Shown: piece after piece, positions 7,240 through 15,849 of the stretch
Layout of the letters: each line of letters begins with the position of its first letter
Position numbering within the stretch: the first letter of the stretch is position 1
Source: WTGU01 sp965200925
Lineage (GTDB): Bacteria > Pseudomonadota > Alphaproteobacteria > UBA828
Reading direction: 5' to 3'
Assembly: GCA_965200925.1 (NCBI GenBank)
Contig: OZ241738.1
Span: forward strand, 1,178,001 to 1,242,000
Length of the DNA: 64,000 nt
Program-made: the position numbers and the translations under genes
The notes under the pieces: model-generated
The model's database searches: none
Seen by the model: only the letters and a program-made list of their open reading frames with translations
Told to the model about the DNA's origin: nothing

Positions 7240-10200
7240 TCAGAAGCGGACGGTGAGGCTCAGGCCGCCGCCGAACTCGCCGCTGCTGCCGCCGCCCGTC
7301 GCGTAGCTCGCAGAACCCGCCACCGCATAGCGGCCTTCCGCCCAGCCGTGCACGGCCCCAAGGCCAAGACGAACGCCGGTGCTCTTCGCCGACGCCTCCA
7401 GCGCCGTCCCCATCACCTGCGCCTCCGTCTCCGCCGAGAACTCGTGCACCACGTCCACCGCACCGAACACGCGCAGGCCGCCGGCGTCCGCAGGCGCCAT
7501 CTCCACGCCCACGCCCGCGCGGCCCAGGAGGCTGCCGGCGTCCTCCACCGACACGGGGGTGTCGAGCCGCGTATCCGTGAAGTCGCCCAGCGACACCCGC
7601 GACCACACGAGGCCGGCGCGCGGCGTCAGCGTCAGGTTCCCCTCCAGCGCCATGGGACGACCGGCCTCCACCGCCAGCGCGTAGCCCGTCCCCTTCGCGC
7701 CGTCCTTCAGCGTCCGGCCCTGCGCCGACGTCAACTCCACGTCGTACCGGGTTACCGCCGCCTGCGCGTCGATATAGACGCCGTCGCCGACCACCGTCGT
7801 GCCGTGCACGCCCACGCCCATGCCCGACAGCCTGGCCTTGCCGCCGTTCTGCGTCATCTCCGCCGAGCCGCGCAGGCCGTGCGCCGACAGGCCGATGCGA
7901 CCGCCCTCGCCCACCGGCGCGTCCGCGCCGACGCGCACGCCGGTGCGGCTGCGGTCATAGGCGACGTTCGCCCGCGTCGAACTCTCCGCCTCCCACTCGC
8001 CGCGGGCGGTCTCCACCCGCGCCCAGCCGCCGGCCTCGCTGCGCGCCGACGCCATCCGCTCCTGATAGGTCGGAAGGCCGTTCATCGCCAGCAGCATCGA
8101 GGGCAGCGCCTCGTAAAGCCGGCAGCGCTTGTCCGACGCCGCGTCGCAATTCATCGCCTTCTGCATCTGCGGCTCTGGCCGCGGCTGCTCCATCGGAGTC
8201 TCCGGGGTTTCCGTCTCCTCCTCCGAGTCATCCGACCCATCCGGCGGTATCTCCGAAGGAAGGCCGGAGTTGTCCGGCCTGCCGCCCACGAGATTCACGG
8301 AGATCTCCTGGCCGTTGGTGCCATCCTCATCGACCAAGCTGTAGACGAGCTTATTATCCGCGATACCGCCACCGCTGGTGGCGCCTTGCACCCGCGTTGC
8401 CGCCGCCCTGTCGGCAGCCTCCTCCGACAACCCGCCCATGACTTGGTCGTTGCTGACCACCTGCACGACCACCTTGGTCGTCGCCGTGGCATCTTCCCCC
8501 GTATCGGCATGGATGGCGCTGGTGGCGCCGCCGGCAATCACCATGCCCGTCAGGCCGACGGTGATGGTGCCGCCGCCGGTCGTGTCCACCGCCCCCCGCG
8601 CGCCCGCACCGCCCCGCACCTCGCCATTGATGACGATCTCCGAGCGTCCGGGGTCGTTGACCAGGATGGCGGTGCCCGACGAACCCGCGCGCACCTTGCC
8701 CATTTCGCCGACCGTCAGCTTGCCGCCGCCCACCAGATGCACCGCCGCGTCCGAACCGCCGGTCACCATGCCGTTGACCGTGACGGTCTGCTTCAGGATG
8801 CGCGCCGCACCGGTGCCCATGGCGCCGGCGTTGGCAACGTAGATGCCCGCCATGCCGCCGGTGACGGTCGTGCCCGCGGCAATGGTGACGTCGATGGCGC
8901 CGTTCATGGCGTTGGGCGTCGCGTAGTAGGCGCGGATGCCGTCGCCGCGCGAGGCGATGGAGCCGCCGTTCATGGCGACGCGGATGTCGCCGACGTTGAA
9001 GTCGTTGAGGAATGCCTTCACCGCCATCTTGTAGGCGTCGGAGAAGCCCGCGTCCTCGTCGTCGAGCGCGGCGTCGAGCCCGGTGTCCGTCACCGCCGCC
9101 CGCAGCACCGCCATCTCAGCCTCCGAGAGGCTGTACTTCAGGACGTTGCGAAGGAGGGTCCTCGTGTCGGCGTCGTCCGTGCTCAGATAGGTCACGATCT
9201 CGGCGTCCGTCACGTCGGCCAGGCTCGTCTCGCCCGTCTTGACGGCGTCGAAGACCCCGTCCGCAACGTCGATGTCGCCGTTTCCGAGCGCCGCCTTGAA
9301 CGCACGAAGAATTTCCGTCCTCCGCGAACTGGCGCCGGTCTCGGCCAGCAGGGCCATCTGCACCGCGTTGTCCGCGACCGCGCCCGGGTCGTCGCCCTCC
9401 GCCACGCGCGCCGCCACGTCGTTCCAGGACATGACCTGGGCCTCGATGCCCGCCGGCGTTCCGTAGCGGGTGGCCTTCCCGGCGTCGTCGCCGCGGTCGT
9501 ACTTCCCGGCCTCCACGGTCCGATGGTGGGTGAGCGCGGCGGTGGCGTCGGAAGCCGCCCAGCGGTCGCTATCGTCCTGGGCCACGGTGGCCGTGGTCCC
9601 GTGCGAGAAGGAACCCGTCCAGGTGATGTCGATGACGGGACCAGCAGCCTCCCCCCGCGTCTCGGTCGTGGTCGTGCCTGCGGCGATGGTGACGACGCTG
9701 TCGCGCGAGACGTGGGCGTGGACGCCCGTGCGGCCCGCGATGGTCCCGCCCTGGGTGACCTTCACCTGCCCCTCGTCGTTGCCCGCGAGGCGGAGCCGGG
9801 CCAGGATGCCGGCGTTCTGCCTGGAGGTGATCGCCGCGCCGTCGGAGACGTCCACGATGGCGTCGCCCGTTCCCTCCTGGAGCGCTTCGACGGCATGTTT
9901 GCGCGTCCCCTTGGTCGTCACCGAGCCGCCGGTCACCGCGACCGTCACCGAGCCCGCGTTGCCGGCCGAGTTGCGGGCGCGGATGCCGCTCAACACATCG
10001 GCGGTGACGGCGCCCCCCGACGTGACGGAGACCGTCCCGGCCGTGTTGCCCACGTCGGTCAGCACGGCGTCGATGCCGAAGCCCTCCGTGGAGGTCAGCG
10101 TGGCGCCGTCCGAGACCTCGACCACGACCGAGCCGGCCTCGTAGTTGACCGCCTCGACGGCGATCCCCTTCGAGGTGACCGAGCCGCCGGTGACGGCGAC

Positions 10201-11175
10201 CTTGGTGAGACCCTCGTTCTCGGGCGTGATGTAGGTGCCCCCCCCCGTGTTGCCCTCCGACCGGGACGTGCCCACATGCGCCCTGATGCCCACGCCGCCC
10301 ATCGCCACCGCGATGGCCCCGGCCGAATGGGTGACGGAGACGCCGGCGTCATCGCCGTCGGCGTCCTTGCCGGTCGATACGGCGCGGATGCCCTCGAGGC
10401 CCGTCGTGGCCGCCGAGGTGATGGCGCCGCTGTTGGTGAGCGTGACGGCGCCGGCGGAACCGGTGTCCTGAACGTTGATGCCCCGGGCGTCCGACACGAT
10501 GGCGCCGCTGTTGGTGAGCGTGACGGCGCCGCTGCCGGCGTTGCCGATGTGGATGCCGCCGGGCCGGTCGCCATCGGCCTCCGAGTAGATCGCCGCCCCG
10601 CTGGTGACGGTGACGGCGCCAGCGTCGCTCTGGTCCACCACAACTTCGATGCCGCCGTTCTCCATCTTGTTGGTCGCCGTCCCGATGGTCACCCCGCTCT
10701 TGACGTCCACCGTCGTCGTGGCGCCGTCCCCGTCGCGCTGACGGACGAGGATGCCGCGGTTGTTGTACCAGCTGCTGGCCCGCGTCCCGGACTGTCTGAT
10801 GGCGACGGTGCCCATGCCGCCGACCGTGAGGGCGATGTTGCGGACCGGGGAGGTACGGGGCGAGGTCATGTCGTCGCTGGTGCGGATGGTGATGCCGTTG
10901 TGCAAGCCGTTGTTCGCGCCGGCCGTGATCGTCGTCGCCGCCGTGGTCGTGGTGCCCGTGACGGTGATCCTGACGGGGTTCGCCTGATCCCAATAGACGA
11001 TGCCGGTATACGCCGCATCCGGGCAGGTTTCGGTGAACGAGTTGCCCGAATTGAGCGCCCCGCAGTCGTTAACCGCCCGCGCCTCGCCCGGCGCGAGAAG
11101 AACCGCCGCCGCCACAAGCGCCAGCCCGCAAAGAACCCGGCTCGACATACGAATCATCCGCCCATCGATACGCAC
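7240..11175 (-). CDS. Autotransporter 2 (middle, mosaic paralogue), about 1311 aa
   Basis: Same architecture as its neighbours: signal peptide (MIRMSSRVLCGLALVAAAV... APGEARA), beta-helix passenger with VTLTNSGAI repeats, helical insert, Pro-rich linker (PETPMEQPRPEPQ) and a C-terminal barrel of about 265 residues ending LSLTVRF. The start is taken at GTG 11175 (behind GGGGGA), matching the aligned ATG of autotransporter 3; ATG 11157 is the alternative. The signal peptide and barrel closely match autotransporter 3, but the first 130 passenger residues almost equal autotransporter 1, including long identical DNA (about 6660-7053 against 10680-11075). The EF-hand present in both relatives is lost here (the aligned region reads SLADVTDAEIVTYL). 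A predicted promoter with a G8 spacer lies about 50 bases upstream. Surface adhesion or aggregation role is inferred. Confidence 0.9.
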   Translation of the reverse strand: MRIDGRMIRMSSRVLCGLALVAAAVLLAPGEARAVNDCGALNSGNSFTETCPDAAYTGIVYWDQANPVRITVTGTTTTAATTITAGANNGLHNGITIRTSDDMTSPRTSPVRNIALTVGGMGTVAIRQSGTRASSWYNNRGILVRQRDGDGATTTVDVKSGVTIGTATNKMENGGIEVVVDQSDAGAVTVTSGAAIYSEADGDRPGGIHIGNAGSGAVTLTNSGAIVSDARGINVQDTGSAGAVTLTNSGAITSAATTGLEGIRAVSTGKDADGDDAGVSVTHSAGAIAVAMGGVGIRAHVGTSRSEGNTGGGTYITPENEGLTKVAVTGGSVTSKGIAVEAVNYEAGSVVVEVSDGATLTSTEGFGIDAVLTDVGNTAGTVSVTSGGAVTADVLSGIRARNSAGNAGSVTVAVTGGSVTTKGTRKHAVEALQEGTGDAIVDVSDGAAITSRQNAGILARLRLAGNDEGQVKVTQGGTIAGRTGVHAHVSRDSVVTIAAGTTTTETRGEAAGPVIDITWTGSFSHGTTATVAQDDSDRWAASDATAALTHHRTVEAGKYDRGDDAGKATRYGTPAGIEAQVMSWNDVAARVAEGDDPGAVADNAVQMALLAETGASSRRTEILRAFKAALGNGDIDVADGVFDAVKTGETSLADVTDAEIVTYLSTDDADTRTLLRNVLKYSLSEAEMAVLRAAVTDTGLDAALDDEDAGFSDAYKMAVKAFLNDFNVGDIRVAMNGGSIASRGDGIRAYYATPNAMNGAIDVTIAAGTTVTGGMAGIYVANAGAMGTGAARILKQTVTVNGMVTGGSDAAVHLVGGGKLTVGEMGKVRAGSSGTAILVNDPGRSEIVINGEVRGGAGARGAVDTTGGGTITVGLTGMVIAGGATSAIHADTGEDATATTKVVVQVVSNDQVMGGLSEEAADRAAATRVQGATSGGGIADNKLVYSLVDEDGTNGQEISVNLVGGRPDNSGLPSEIPPDGSDDSEEETETPETPMEQPRPEPQMQKAMNCDAASDKRCRLYEALPSMLLAMNGLPTYQERMASARSEAGGWARVETARGEWEAESSTRANVAYDRSRTGVRVGADAPVGEGGRIGLSAHGLRGSAEMTQNGGKARLSGMGVGVHGTTVVGDGVYIDAQAAVTRYDVELTSAQGRTLKDGAKGTGYALAVEAGRPMALEGNLTLTPRAGLVWSRVSLGDFTDTRLDTPVSVEDAGSLLGRAGVGVEMAPADAGGLRVFGAVDVVHEFSAETEAQVMGTALEASAKSTGVRLGLGAVHGWAEGRYAVAGSASYATGGGSSGEFGGGLSLTVRF

Positions 11176-11224
11176 CGCACAGTCCCCCATCTCGTTTCGC
11201 GCCCAGCGCGCGCGACTCGGCAAG

Positions 11225-11250
11225 GCTATATTGTTACCCCCCCCTGTCAA
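11225..11250 (-). promoter_or_regulatory. Predicted promoter of autotransporter 2 with a G8 run in the spacer
   Basis: On the minus strand a perfect TTGACA (11250-11245) is followed immediately by eight G (11244-11237) and then by TATAGC (11230-11225). The spacer is 14 bases, shorter than the preferred 16-18, so gain of two to four G would bring it to the optimum. Homopolymer spacers that tune promoter strength are known for surface-protein genes in Neisseria. Transcription would begin about 45 bases upstream of GTG 11175. Confidence 0.45.
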
Positions 11251-11359
11251 GCGGGTGAGTGCGGGACGGTGGCCTTGAGAAGAGACCGGGCGCGCGGGCA
11301 TCCGGCCCACGGGCACACGGAACGTTTGGTAGCGGCCTTTCGCGCTTCACGAGGCGCGG

Positions 11360-11601
11360 TCACGCAGTACCGTTTCTCCCGATCCACGCCCGAAGCGCCT
11401 CGTCGATCCGCGTCTGCCAGCCGCGACCGCCGGCCTTGAAGTGATCGATCACGTCCCGCGACAGGCGGATCGTCGTCGATACCTTCGGTTCGGCGCCCGG
11501 CGGCCGGCCGCCGGGCGCCGAACGGCCGCTTTGGCGAATTTTTCCGGCCAACCATCTTCGGAAAGGTCAGGTGCGGCGTCCCGATCAAAATCTCGGGCCA
11601 T
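11360..11601 (-). pseudogene. BrnA-like antitoxin, reading frame broken by a palindrome
   Basis: The C-terminal half reads KVSTTIRLSRDVIDHF then KAGGRGWQTRIDEALRAWI, the ribbon-helix-helix/BrnA-type antitoxin signature. The natural N-terminal half (MARDFDRDAAPDLSEDGW, then PEKFAKAAVRR) starts at ATG 11601 but is in a different frame. The frames part inside a 34-bp perfect palindrome (11489-11522). A shorter product could start at TTG 11551, so residual DNA binding is possible. No BrnT toxin gene lies next to it. It sits between two autotransporter genes on the same strand. The simplest reading is a decayed orphan antitoxin interrupted by a small palindromic element. Confidence 0.65.
11489..11522. 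repeat. Perfect 34-bp GC palindrome inside the BrnA-like gene
   Basis: Positions 11489-11505 are the exact reverse complement of 11506-11522; the sequence starts TTCGGCGCCC and ends GGGCGCCGAA with no loop bases. Its length is not a multiple of three, consistent with the frame break in the host gene. It may be a REP-like or miniature mobile palindrome, or a protein-binding site. No second copy was noticed in this window. Confidence 0.85.
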
Positions 11602-11621
11602 AGAGCGTTCGTTCCCGTTCG

Positions 11622-11730
11622 GTGGACAGTGGACAGTGGCCAGTGGTCAGTGGGGATAGCGAACAGCGGCTGGCCATCTTCCCGGCCACTATCCACTGGC
11701 CACTGGCCACTACCCACCGACCACTATCCC
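11622..11730. repeat. Inverted arrays of heptanucleotide repeats
   Basis: The left arm (about 11623-11656) is a run of 7-base units of the form TGGNCAG (TGGACAG, TGGACAG, TGGCCAG, TGGTCAG). The right arm (about 11684-11730) is built of the complementary form CCACTNN (CCACTAT, CCACTGG, CCACTGG, CCACTAC, CCACCGA, CCACTAT). Together they can fold into a long hairpin just downstream of the autotransporter 3 stop. They resemble short tandem repetitive repeats known from cyanobacteria and other genomes, and could act as a terminator-like structure or recombination site. Confidence 0.7.
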
Positions 11731-11737
11731 GAAAATT

Positions 11738-14700
11738 TCAGAAGCGGACGGTGAGGCTCAGGCCGCCGCCGAACTCGCCGCTGCTGCCGCCGCCCGTCGC
11801 GTAGCTCACGGAACCCGCCACCGCATAGCGGCCTTCCGCCCAGCCGTGCACGGCCCCAACGCCAAGACGAACGCCGGTGCTCTTCGCCGACGCCTTCAGC
11901 GCCGTCCCCATGACCCGCGCCTCCGTCTCCGCCGAGAACTCGTGCACCACGTCCATCGAACCGAACACGCGCAGGCCGCCGGCGCCTTCGGGCACCATCT
12001 CCACGCCCACGCCCGCGCGGCCCATGAAGCTCACCGCATCCGCGACCGACACGGGCGTCGAAAGCCGCGTATCCGTGAAGTCGCCCAGCGACACCCGCGA
12101 CCACACGAAGCCGGCACGCGGCGTCAGCGTCAGGTCTCCCTTCAGCTTTCCCTTCAGGGCCATGGGACGACCGGCCTCCACCGCCAGCGCGTAGCCCATC
12201 CCGCTCGCGCCGTCCCTCAGCGTCCGGCCCAGCGCCGACGTCAGCTCCACGTCGTACCGGGTCACCGCCGCCTGCGCGTCGATATAGACGCCGTCGCCGA
12301 CCAGCGCCGTGCCGTGCACGCCCACGCCCATGCCCGACAGTCTGGCCTTGCCGCCGCTCTGCGTCATCGCCGCCGAACCGCGCAGGCCGTGCACCGACAC
12401 GCCGGCGCGGGTGTTCTCGCCCACCGGCGCGTCCGCGCCGACGCGCACGCCGGTGCGGCTGCGGTCATAGGCGACGTTCGCCCGCGTCGAACTCTCCGCC
12501 TTCCATTTGCCGCGGGCGGTCTCCACCCGCGCCCAGCCGCCGGCCTCGCTGCGCATCGCCGCCATCCGCTCCTGATAGGTCGGAAGGCCGTTCATCGCCA
12601 GCAGCATCGAGGGCAGCGCCTCGTAGAGCCGGCAGCGATCGTCGGACGCCGTGTCGCAATTCATCGTCATCTGCGGCTGCTCTATCGGAGTCTCCGGGGT
12701 TTCCGTCTCCTCCTGCGGGGCCTCCGGCTCCGGCGGCCTCGGCGGCAAGTCGGAGTTGTCCTGCAACTCGCCGTTCTCAATGCGCCTGGAGACCATCCCG
12801 CCGGTGGGACCCTCATCGTCGTTCAGAGCGACGGTGACGGTGCTTGGGGCGCCGCTGCCCCTGATGGTGCCCACCCGCGCCTTCGCGTCGTTGGCGTCTT
12901 CCCTCCACAGCGGGTCGTTCTCATCACCGCTACCGACCGCATGCACGACCACCGTGGTCGTCGCCGTGGCATCTTCCCCCGTGTCGGCATGGATGGCGCT
13001 GGTGGCGCCGCCGGCAATCACCATGCCCGTCAGGCCGACGGTGATGCTGCCGCCGCCGGTGGTATCCACCGCCGCCCGCGCGCCCGCGCCGCCCCGCACC
13101 TCGCCATTGATGACGATCTCCGAGCGTCCGGGGTCGTTGACCAGGATGGCGCGGCCCGACGAACCCGCATGCACCTTGCCCATTTCGCCGACCGTGAGCC
13201 TGCCGCCGCCGGCCAAGTGCACCGCCGCGTCCATGCCGCCCGTCACCATGCCGTTCACCGTGACGGTCTGCTCCAGGATGCGCGCCGCGCCGGTGCCCAT
13301 CGCTCCGGCGTTGGCGACGTAGATGCCCGCCATGCCGCCGGTGACGGTCGTGCCCGCAGCGATGGTGACGTCGATGGCGCCGTTCTTGTCGTGCGGCGTC
13401 GCGTAGTAGGCGCGGATGCCGTCGCCGCGGGAGTTGATGGAACCCTCGTTCATGGCGATCTTGATGTCGCCCACGTTGAAGCGATCGAGGAAGTCGCGCA
13501 CCGCGGTCTTCCAGGCGTCCGAGGCGCCGGTCACGCCGTCGAGCGCCTCGGTCAGCCCGGTGTCCGTCACCACCGCCTCGAGCACCGCCGTCTCCCTCTC
13601 CGAGAGATGCTCCATCAGGATGTTGCGCAGGAAGGCCCTGCGATTATCGCTGTCCATCACCAGATACGCCACGATCTCGGCGTTGGTGTGGGTGCCGTCG
13701 TCATTCGTGTCGATATCGTCCCGGCCCGGAATCGACCCGTCGTCGGGGAGAGCCAGCTGGGCCCGGAACGTGGCGAGAGCGGCCGCCGCCCGCGCCTGCG
13801 CCGCCGCGTCGGCGTTCTCGGCGAACAGCCCGTCCTGCGCCGCCTTGTTCGCTATCGCGCCCGGATCGTCGCCCTCCGCCACTTTCGTCGCCACATCCCG
13901 CCAGGACAGAACCCGGGCCTCGATGCCCGCCGCCGTTCCATAGCGGGTGGCCGCCGCGGTCTCCGCCTCCGGCACCTCCCGATGGAGGGCGATCGGCCCG
14001 GTGAACGCGCCGCCGGCGCCGCCCGCCGCGACGCGGGCGATGCCGTTCCCCGCCGTCCCGGCCCCGTCTCCCGTTCCCTGCGTGAAGGTTCCCGTCCAGG
14101 TCACGTCGATCAGGGGTTGCTCCGCGCGCGGTTCTCCCGCCGCGCTGGCGCGCAAGACCGCGGCATCGACGCCCGTGCGGGCCGTGATCCTCCCGCCCTG
14201 CGTGACCTTCACCTGCCCGGCCGTGTTGCCCGCGTCGGTCACGTGGGCCTGGATGCCATGGCCCTGCGTCGAGGTCAGCGCGACGCCCGAGGAGACATCG
14301 ACCTGAACCGACCCCGCCCGGTGGTTGATCGCTTCGATGGCCCCTCCCTTCGCGGTGATCGACCCGCCCGTGACGGAGACCCTGGCGGCGCCCGTGTTCC
14401 CGGCCCCCGTCTGGTCGCCGCCCACATTCGCCCTGATGCCCTTGCCGCCCGACGGCACCTTGATGGCACCGCCCGAATGGGTGACGGAGACGCCCCCGTT
14501 CGCGCCGGCGGAGTCCTGGCCGTTCGACAGGGCCAGGATGCCGTTGTTGATCAAGTTCGCCGAGGCACTGGCGGACTTCGATTCGATGTCGCCGCTGTTG
14601 ATGACCGCGATGGGGCCGGCAGAGCCCAGCGATTTCACGACGGTGATGCCGTTCAGGCCCGCCGTGATGGCGCCGCGGTTGGTGACCGTGGTCGCGGCGG

Positions 14701-15535
14701 CGTCGGCGGTGGCGACTCCCACACCGCTCCCCCCCGTGGAGACGATATCGCCCTCGTTGGTGACCGTGATGGCGCCGCCGGTGCGGGCGATGTTGGTGAC
14801 GCCGATGCCGTTCTCGCCCACCGTGATGGCGCCGCGGTTGATGACCGTGGTCGCGGCGGTCGCGGCGACGCCAGTGCTGTCGACTGCCACACCGTTCCAG
14901 TCGGCGTAGATATCGGCCTCGTTGGTGATCATGACGGCACCGGCGGTTCCCGCCTGGACGAGGCCCGTCGTCATATCGCGCTCCCCGACCTCGACATGAA
15001 GGCCATTGGCCTTCATCCTGTTGGTTGACGACCCGATCGTCACCCCACTCTTGACGTCCACCGTCGTCGTGGCGCCGTTCCCGCTTCGCTGGCTGACGAA
15101 AATGCCGCGGTTGTTGGCGAGCAGCGCCGCCAGAGCGGCCTGATCGGTATGTGTCGTGTCGGGGTCTTGCTCAATATTGACGGGGCCCGTGCCGCCGACC
15201 GTGAGGTCGATGTTGCGGGCGTCGCTCGCATGGGTGTTGGTGCGGATGGCGATGCCGCTGTCCTGCATGCCATCCGAAGCGGTCGTGATCGTCGTCGTGG
15301 TCGCCGTGCCCGGGACGGTGAGCGTGACGGCGTTCACCTGATCCCAATAGATGATGCCGGAGGCATAGGCCGCATTCGGGCAGTCTTCGGTGAACATGTT
15401 GCCCGAGTTGAGCACCCCGCATGTGTTCTGCGCCCGCGCCGCGCCCGGCGCGAGAAGAACCGCCGCCGCCGCCGCAAGCGCCAGCCCGCAAAGAGCCCGG
15501 CTCGACATACGAATCATCTGCCCCTCGATACGCAT
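11738..15535 (-). CDS. Autotransporter 3, about 1265 aa
   Basis: First in transcription order of the three paralogues. The start is ATG 15535 (GGGGA seven bases upstream; product begins MRIEGQMIRMSS); ATG 15517 is possible. A signal peptide ends near APGAARA, followed by a two-cysteine segment (QNTCGVLNSGNMFTEDC). The passenger has beta-helix repeats (VTNRGAITVG and similar). The helical insert carries a perfect EF-hand loop at residues 609-620 (DTNDDGTHTNAE). A Pro-rich linker (PETPIEQPQ) precedes a barrel (about residues 998-1265) that ends LSLTVRF with terminal Phe. The barrel and linker DNA closely match autotransporter 2, while the N-terminal passenger differs from both relatives. Export is Sec- and BAM-dependent by family; adhesion or self-association is inferred. 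Confidence 0.9.
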   Translation of the reverse strand: MRIEGQMIRMSSRALCGLALAAAAAVLLAPGAARAQNTCGVLNSGNMFTEDCPNAAYASGIIYWDQVNAVTLTVPGTATTTTITTASDGMQDSGIAIRTNTHASDARNIDLTVGGTGPVNIEQDPDTTHTDQAALAALLANNRGIFVSQRSGNGATTTVDVKSGVTIGSSTNRMKANGLHVEVGERDMTTGLVQAGTAGAVMITNEADIYADWNGVAVDSTGVAATAATTVINRGAITVGENGIGVTNIARTGGAITVTNEGDIVSTGGSGVGVATADAAATTVTNRGAITAGLNGITVVKSLGSAGPIAVINSGDIESKSASASANLINNGILALSNGQDSAGANGGVSVTHSGGAIKVPSGGKGIRANVGGDQTGAGNTGAARVSVTGGSITAKGGAIEAINHRAGSVQVDVSSGVALTSTQGHGIQAHVTDAGNTAGQVKVTQGGRITARTGVDAAVLRASAAGEPRAEQPLIDVTWTGTFTQGTGDGAGTAGNGIARVAAGGAGGAFTGPIALHREVPEAETAAATRYGTAAGIEARVLSWRDVATKVAEGDDPGAIANKAAQDGLFAENADAAAQARAAAALATFRAQLALPDDGSIPGRDDIDTNDDGTHTNAEIVAYLVMDSDNRRAFLRNILMEHLSERETAVLEAVVTDTGLTEALDGVTGASDAWKTAVRDFLDRFNVGDIKIAMNEGSINSRGDGIRAYYATPHDKNGAIDVTIAAGTTVTGGMAGIYVANAGAMGTGAARILEQTVTVNGMVTGGMDAAVHLAGGGRLTVGEMGKVHAGSSGRAILVNDPGRSEIVINGEVRGGAGARAAVDTTGGGSITVGLTGMVIAGGATSAIHADTGEDATATTTVVVHAVGSGDENDPLWREDANDAKARVGTIRGSGAPSTVTVALNDDEGPTGGMVSRRIENGELQDNSDLPPRPPEPEAPQEETETPETPIEQPQMTMNCDTASDDRCRLYEALPSMLLAMNGLPTYQERMAAMRSEAGGWARVETARGKWKAESSTRANVAYDRSRTGVRVGADAPVGENTRAGVSVHGLRGSAAMTQSGGKARLSGMGVGVHGTALVGDGVYIDAQAAVTRYDVELTSALGRTLRDGASGMGYALAVEAGRPMALKGKLKGDLTLTPRAGFVWSRVSLGDFTDTRLSTPVSVADAVSFMGRAGVGVEMVPEGAGGLRVFGSMDVVHEFSAETEARVMGTALKASAKSTGVRLGVGAVHGWAEGRYAVAGSVSYATGGGSSGEFGGGLSLTVRF

Positions 15536-15582
15536 CACGGAGTCCCCATCTCGTTTCGCGCCCGGCGCGCGCAACCCGGCAA

Positions 15583-15602
15583 ATCATACATACCCCCGTC
15601 AA
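15583..15602 (-). promoter_or_regulatory. Possible degenerate promoter of autotransporter 3
   Basis: TTGACG (15602-15597) is followed by a short G run and TATGAT (15588-15583). The spacer is only eight bases, far below the working range. The layout parallels the autotransporter 2 promoter (TTGAC, G run, AT-rich box), suggesting common descent, but as written it would be weak or silent. Confidence 0.25.
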
Positions 15603-15647
15603 GCGGGCAAGGGATGAGCGCGGACGGGACGGCGGCCCATCGCCGGA

Positions 15648-15848
15648 TCATCCGGGTTCCTTCGGCGCCTCGGCGGCGCGGGCGCGCGCCTGGTAGGCGT
15701 CGCGGGCGCGGCGCCAATTCATGCGGCGGTGTTTGGTGGCGCATTCGGGGCGGCCGCAATGGCGGGTGCGGCCGCCCGTCAATTGCCAGCGTTCCGCCGA
15801 TATGCGCCGCCGGCAATGCAGGCACAGGGGAGGTGCCGTCGGCGCCAT
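15648..15848 (-). CDS. Small zinc-ribbon-like protein, 66 aa
   Basis: Function not recognised. Four cysteines are arranged as CLHC near residue 9 and C-x4-C (HCGRPEC) about 20 residues later, a plausible zinc knuckle, followed by a basic, aromatic helix (HRRMNWRRARDAYQARARA) that could contact nucleic acid. The ATG at 15848 lies one base after the stop of the membrane/coiled-coil gene upstream, so the two are cotranscribed. The autotransporter 3 start region follows 113 bases downstream. A deleted copy of this gene occurs after the second membrane/coiled-coil paralogue. Confidence 0.65.
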   Translation of the reverse strand: MAPTAPPLCLHCRRRISAERWQLTGGRTRHCGRPECATKHRRMNWRRARDAYQARARAAEAPKEPG

Positions 15849-15849
15849 G

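Noticed and set aside
2871..7256. A 1461-codon open frame on the + strand opposite autotransporter 1
   Set aside because: Shadow of the GC-rich repetitive autotransporter codons; composition is Arg/His/Asp/Ala nonsense without domains. The same applies to the 1363- and 1060-codon + frames opposite autotransporters 2 and 3.
11622..11730. CRISPR-like or attachment site
   Set aside because: Units are seven bases, contiguous and inverted between arms; no integrase gene or tRNA is nearby.
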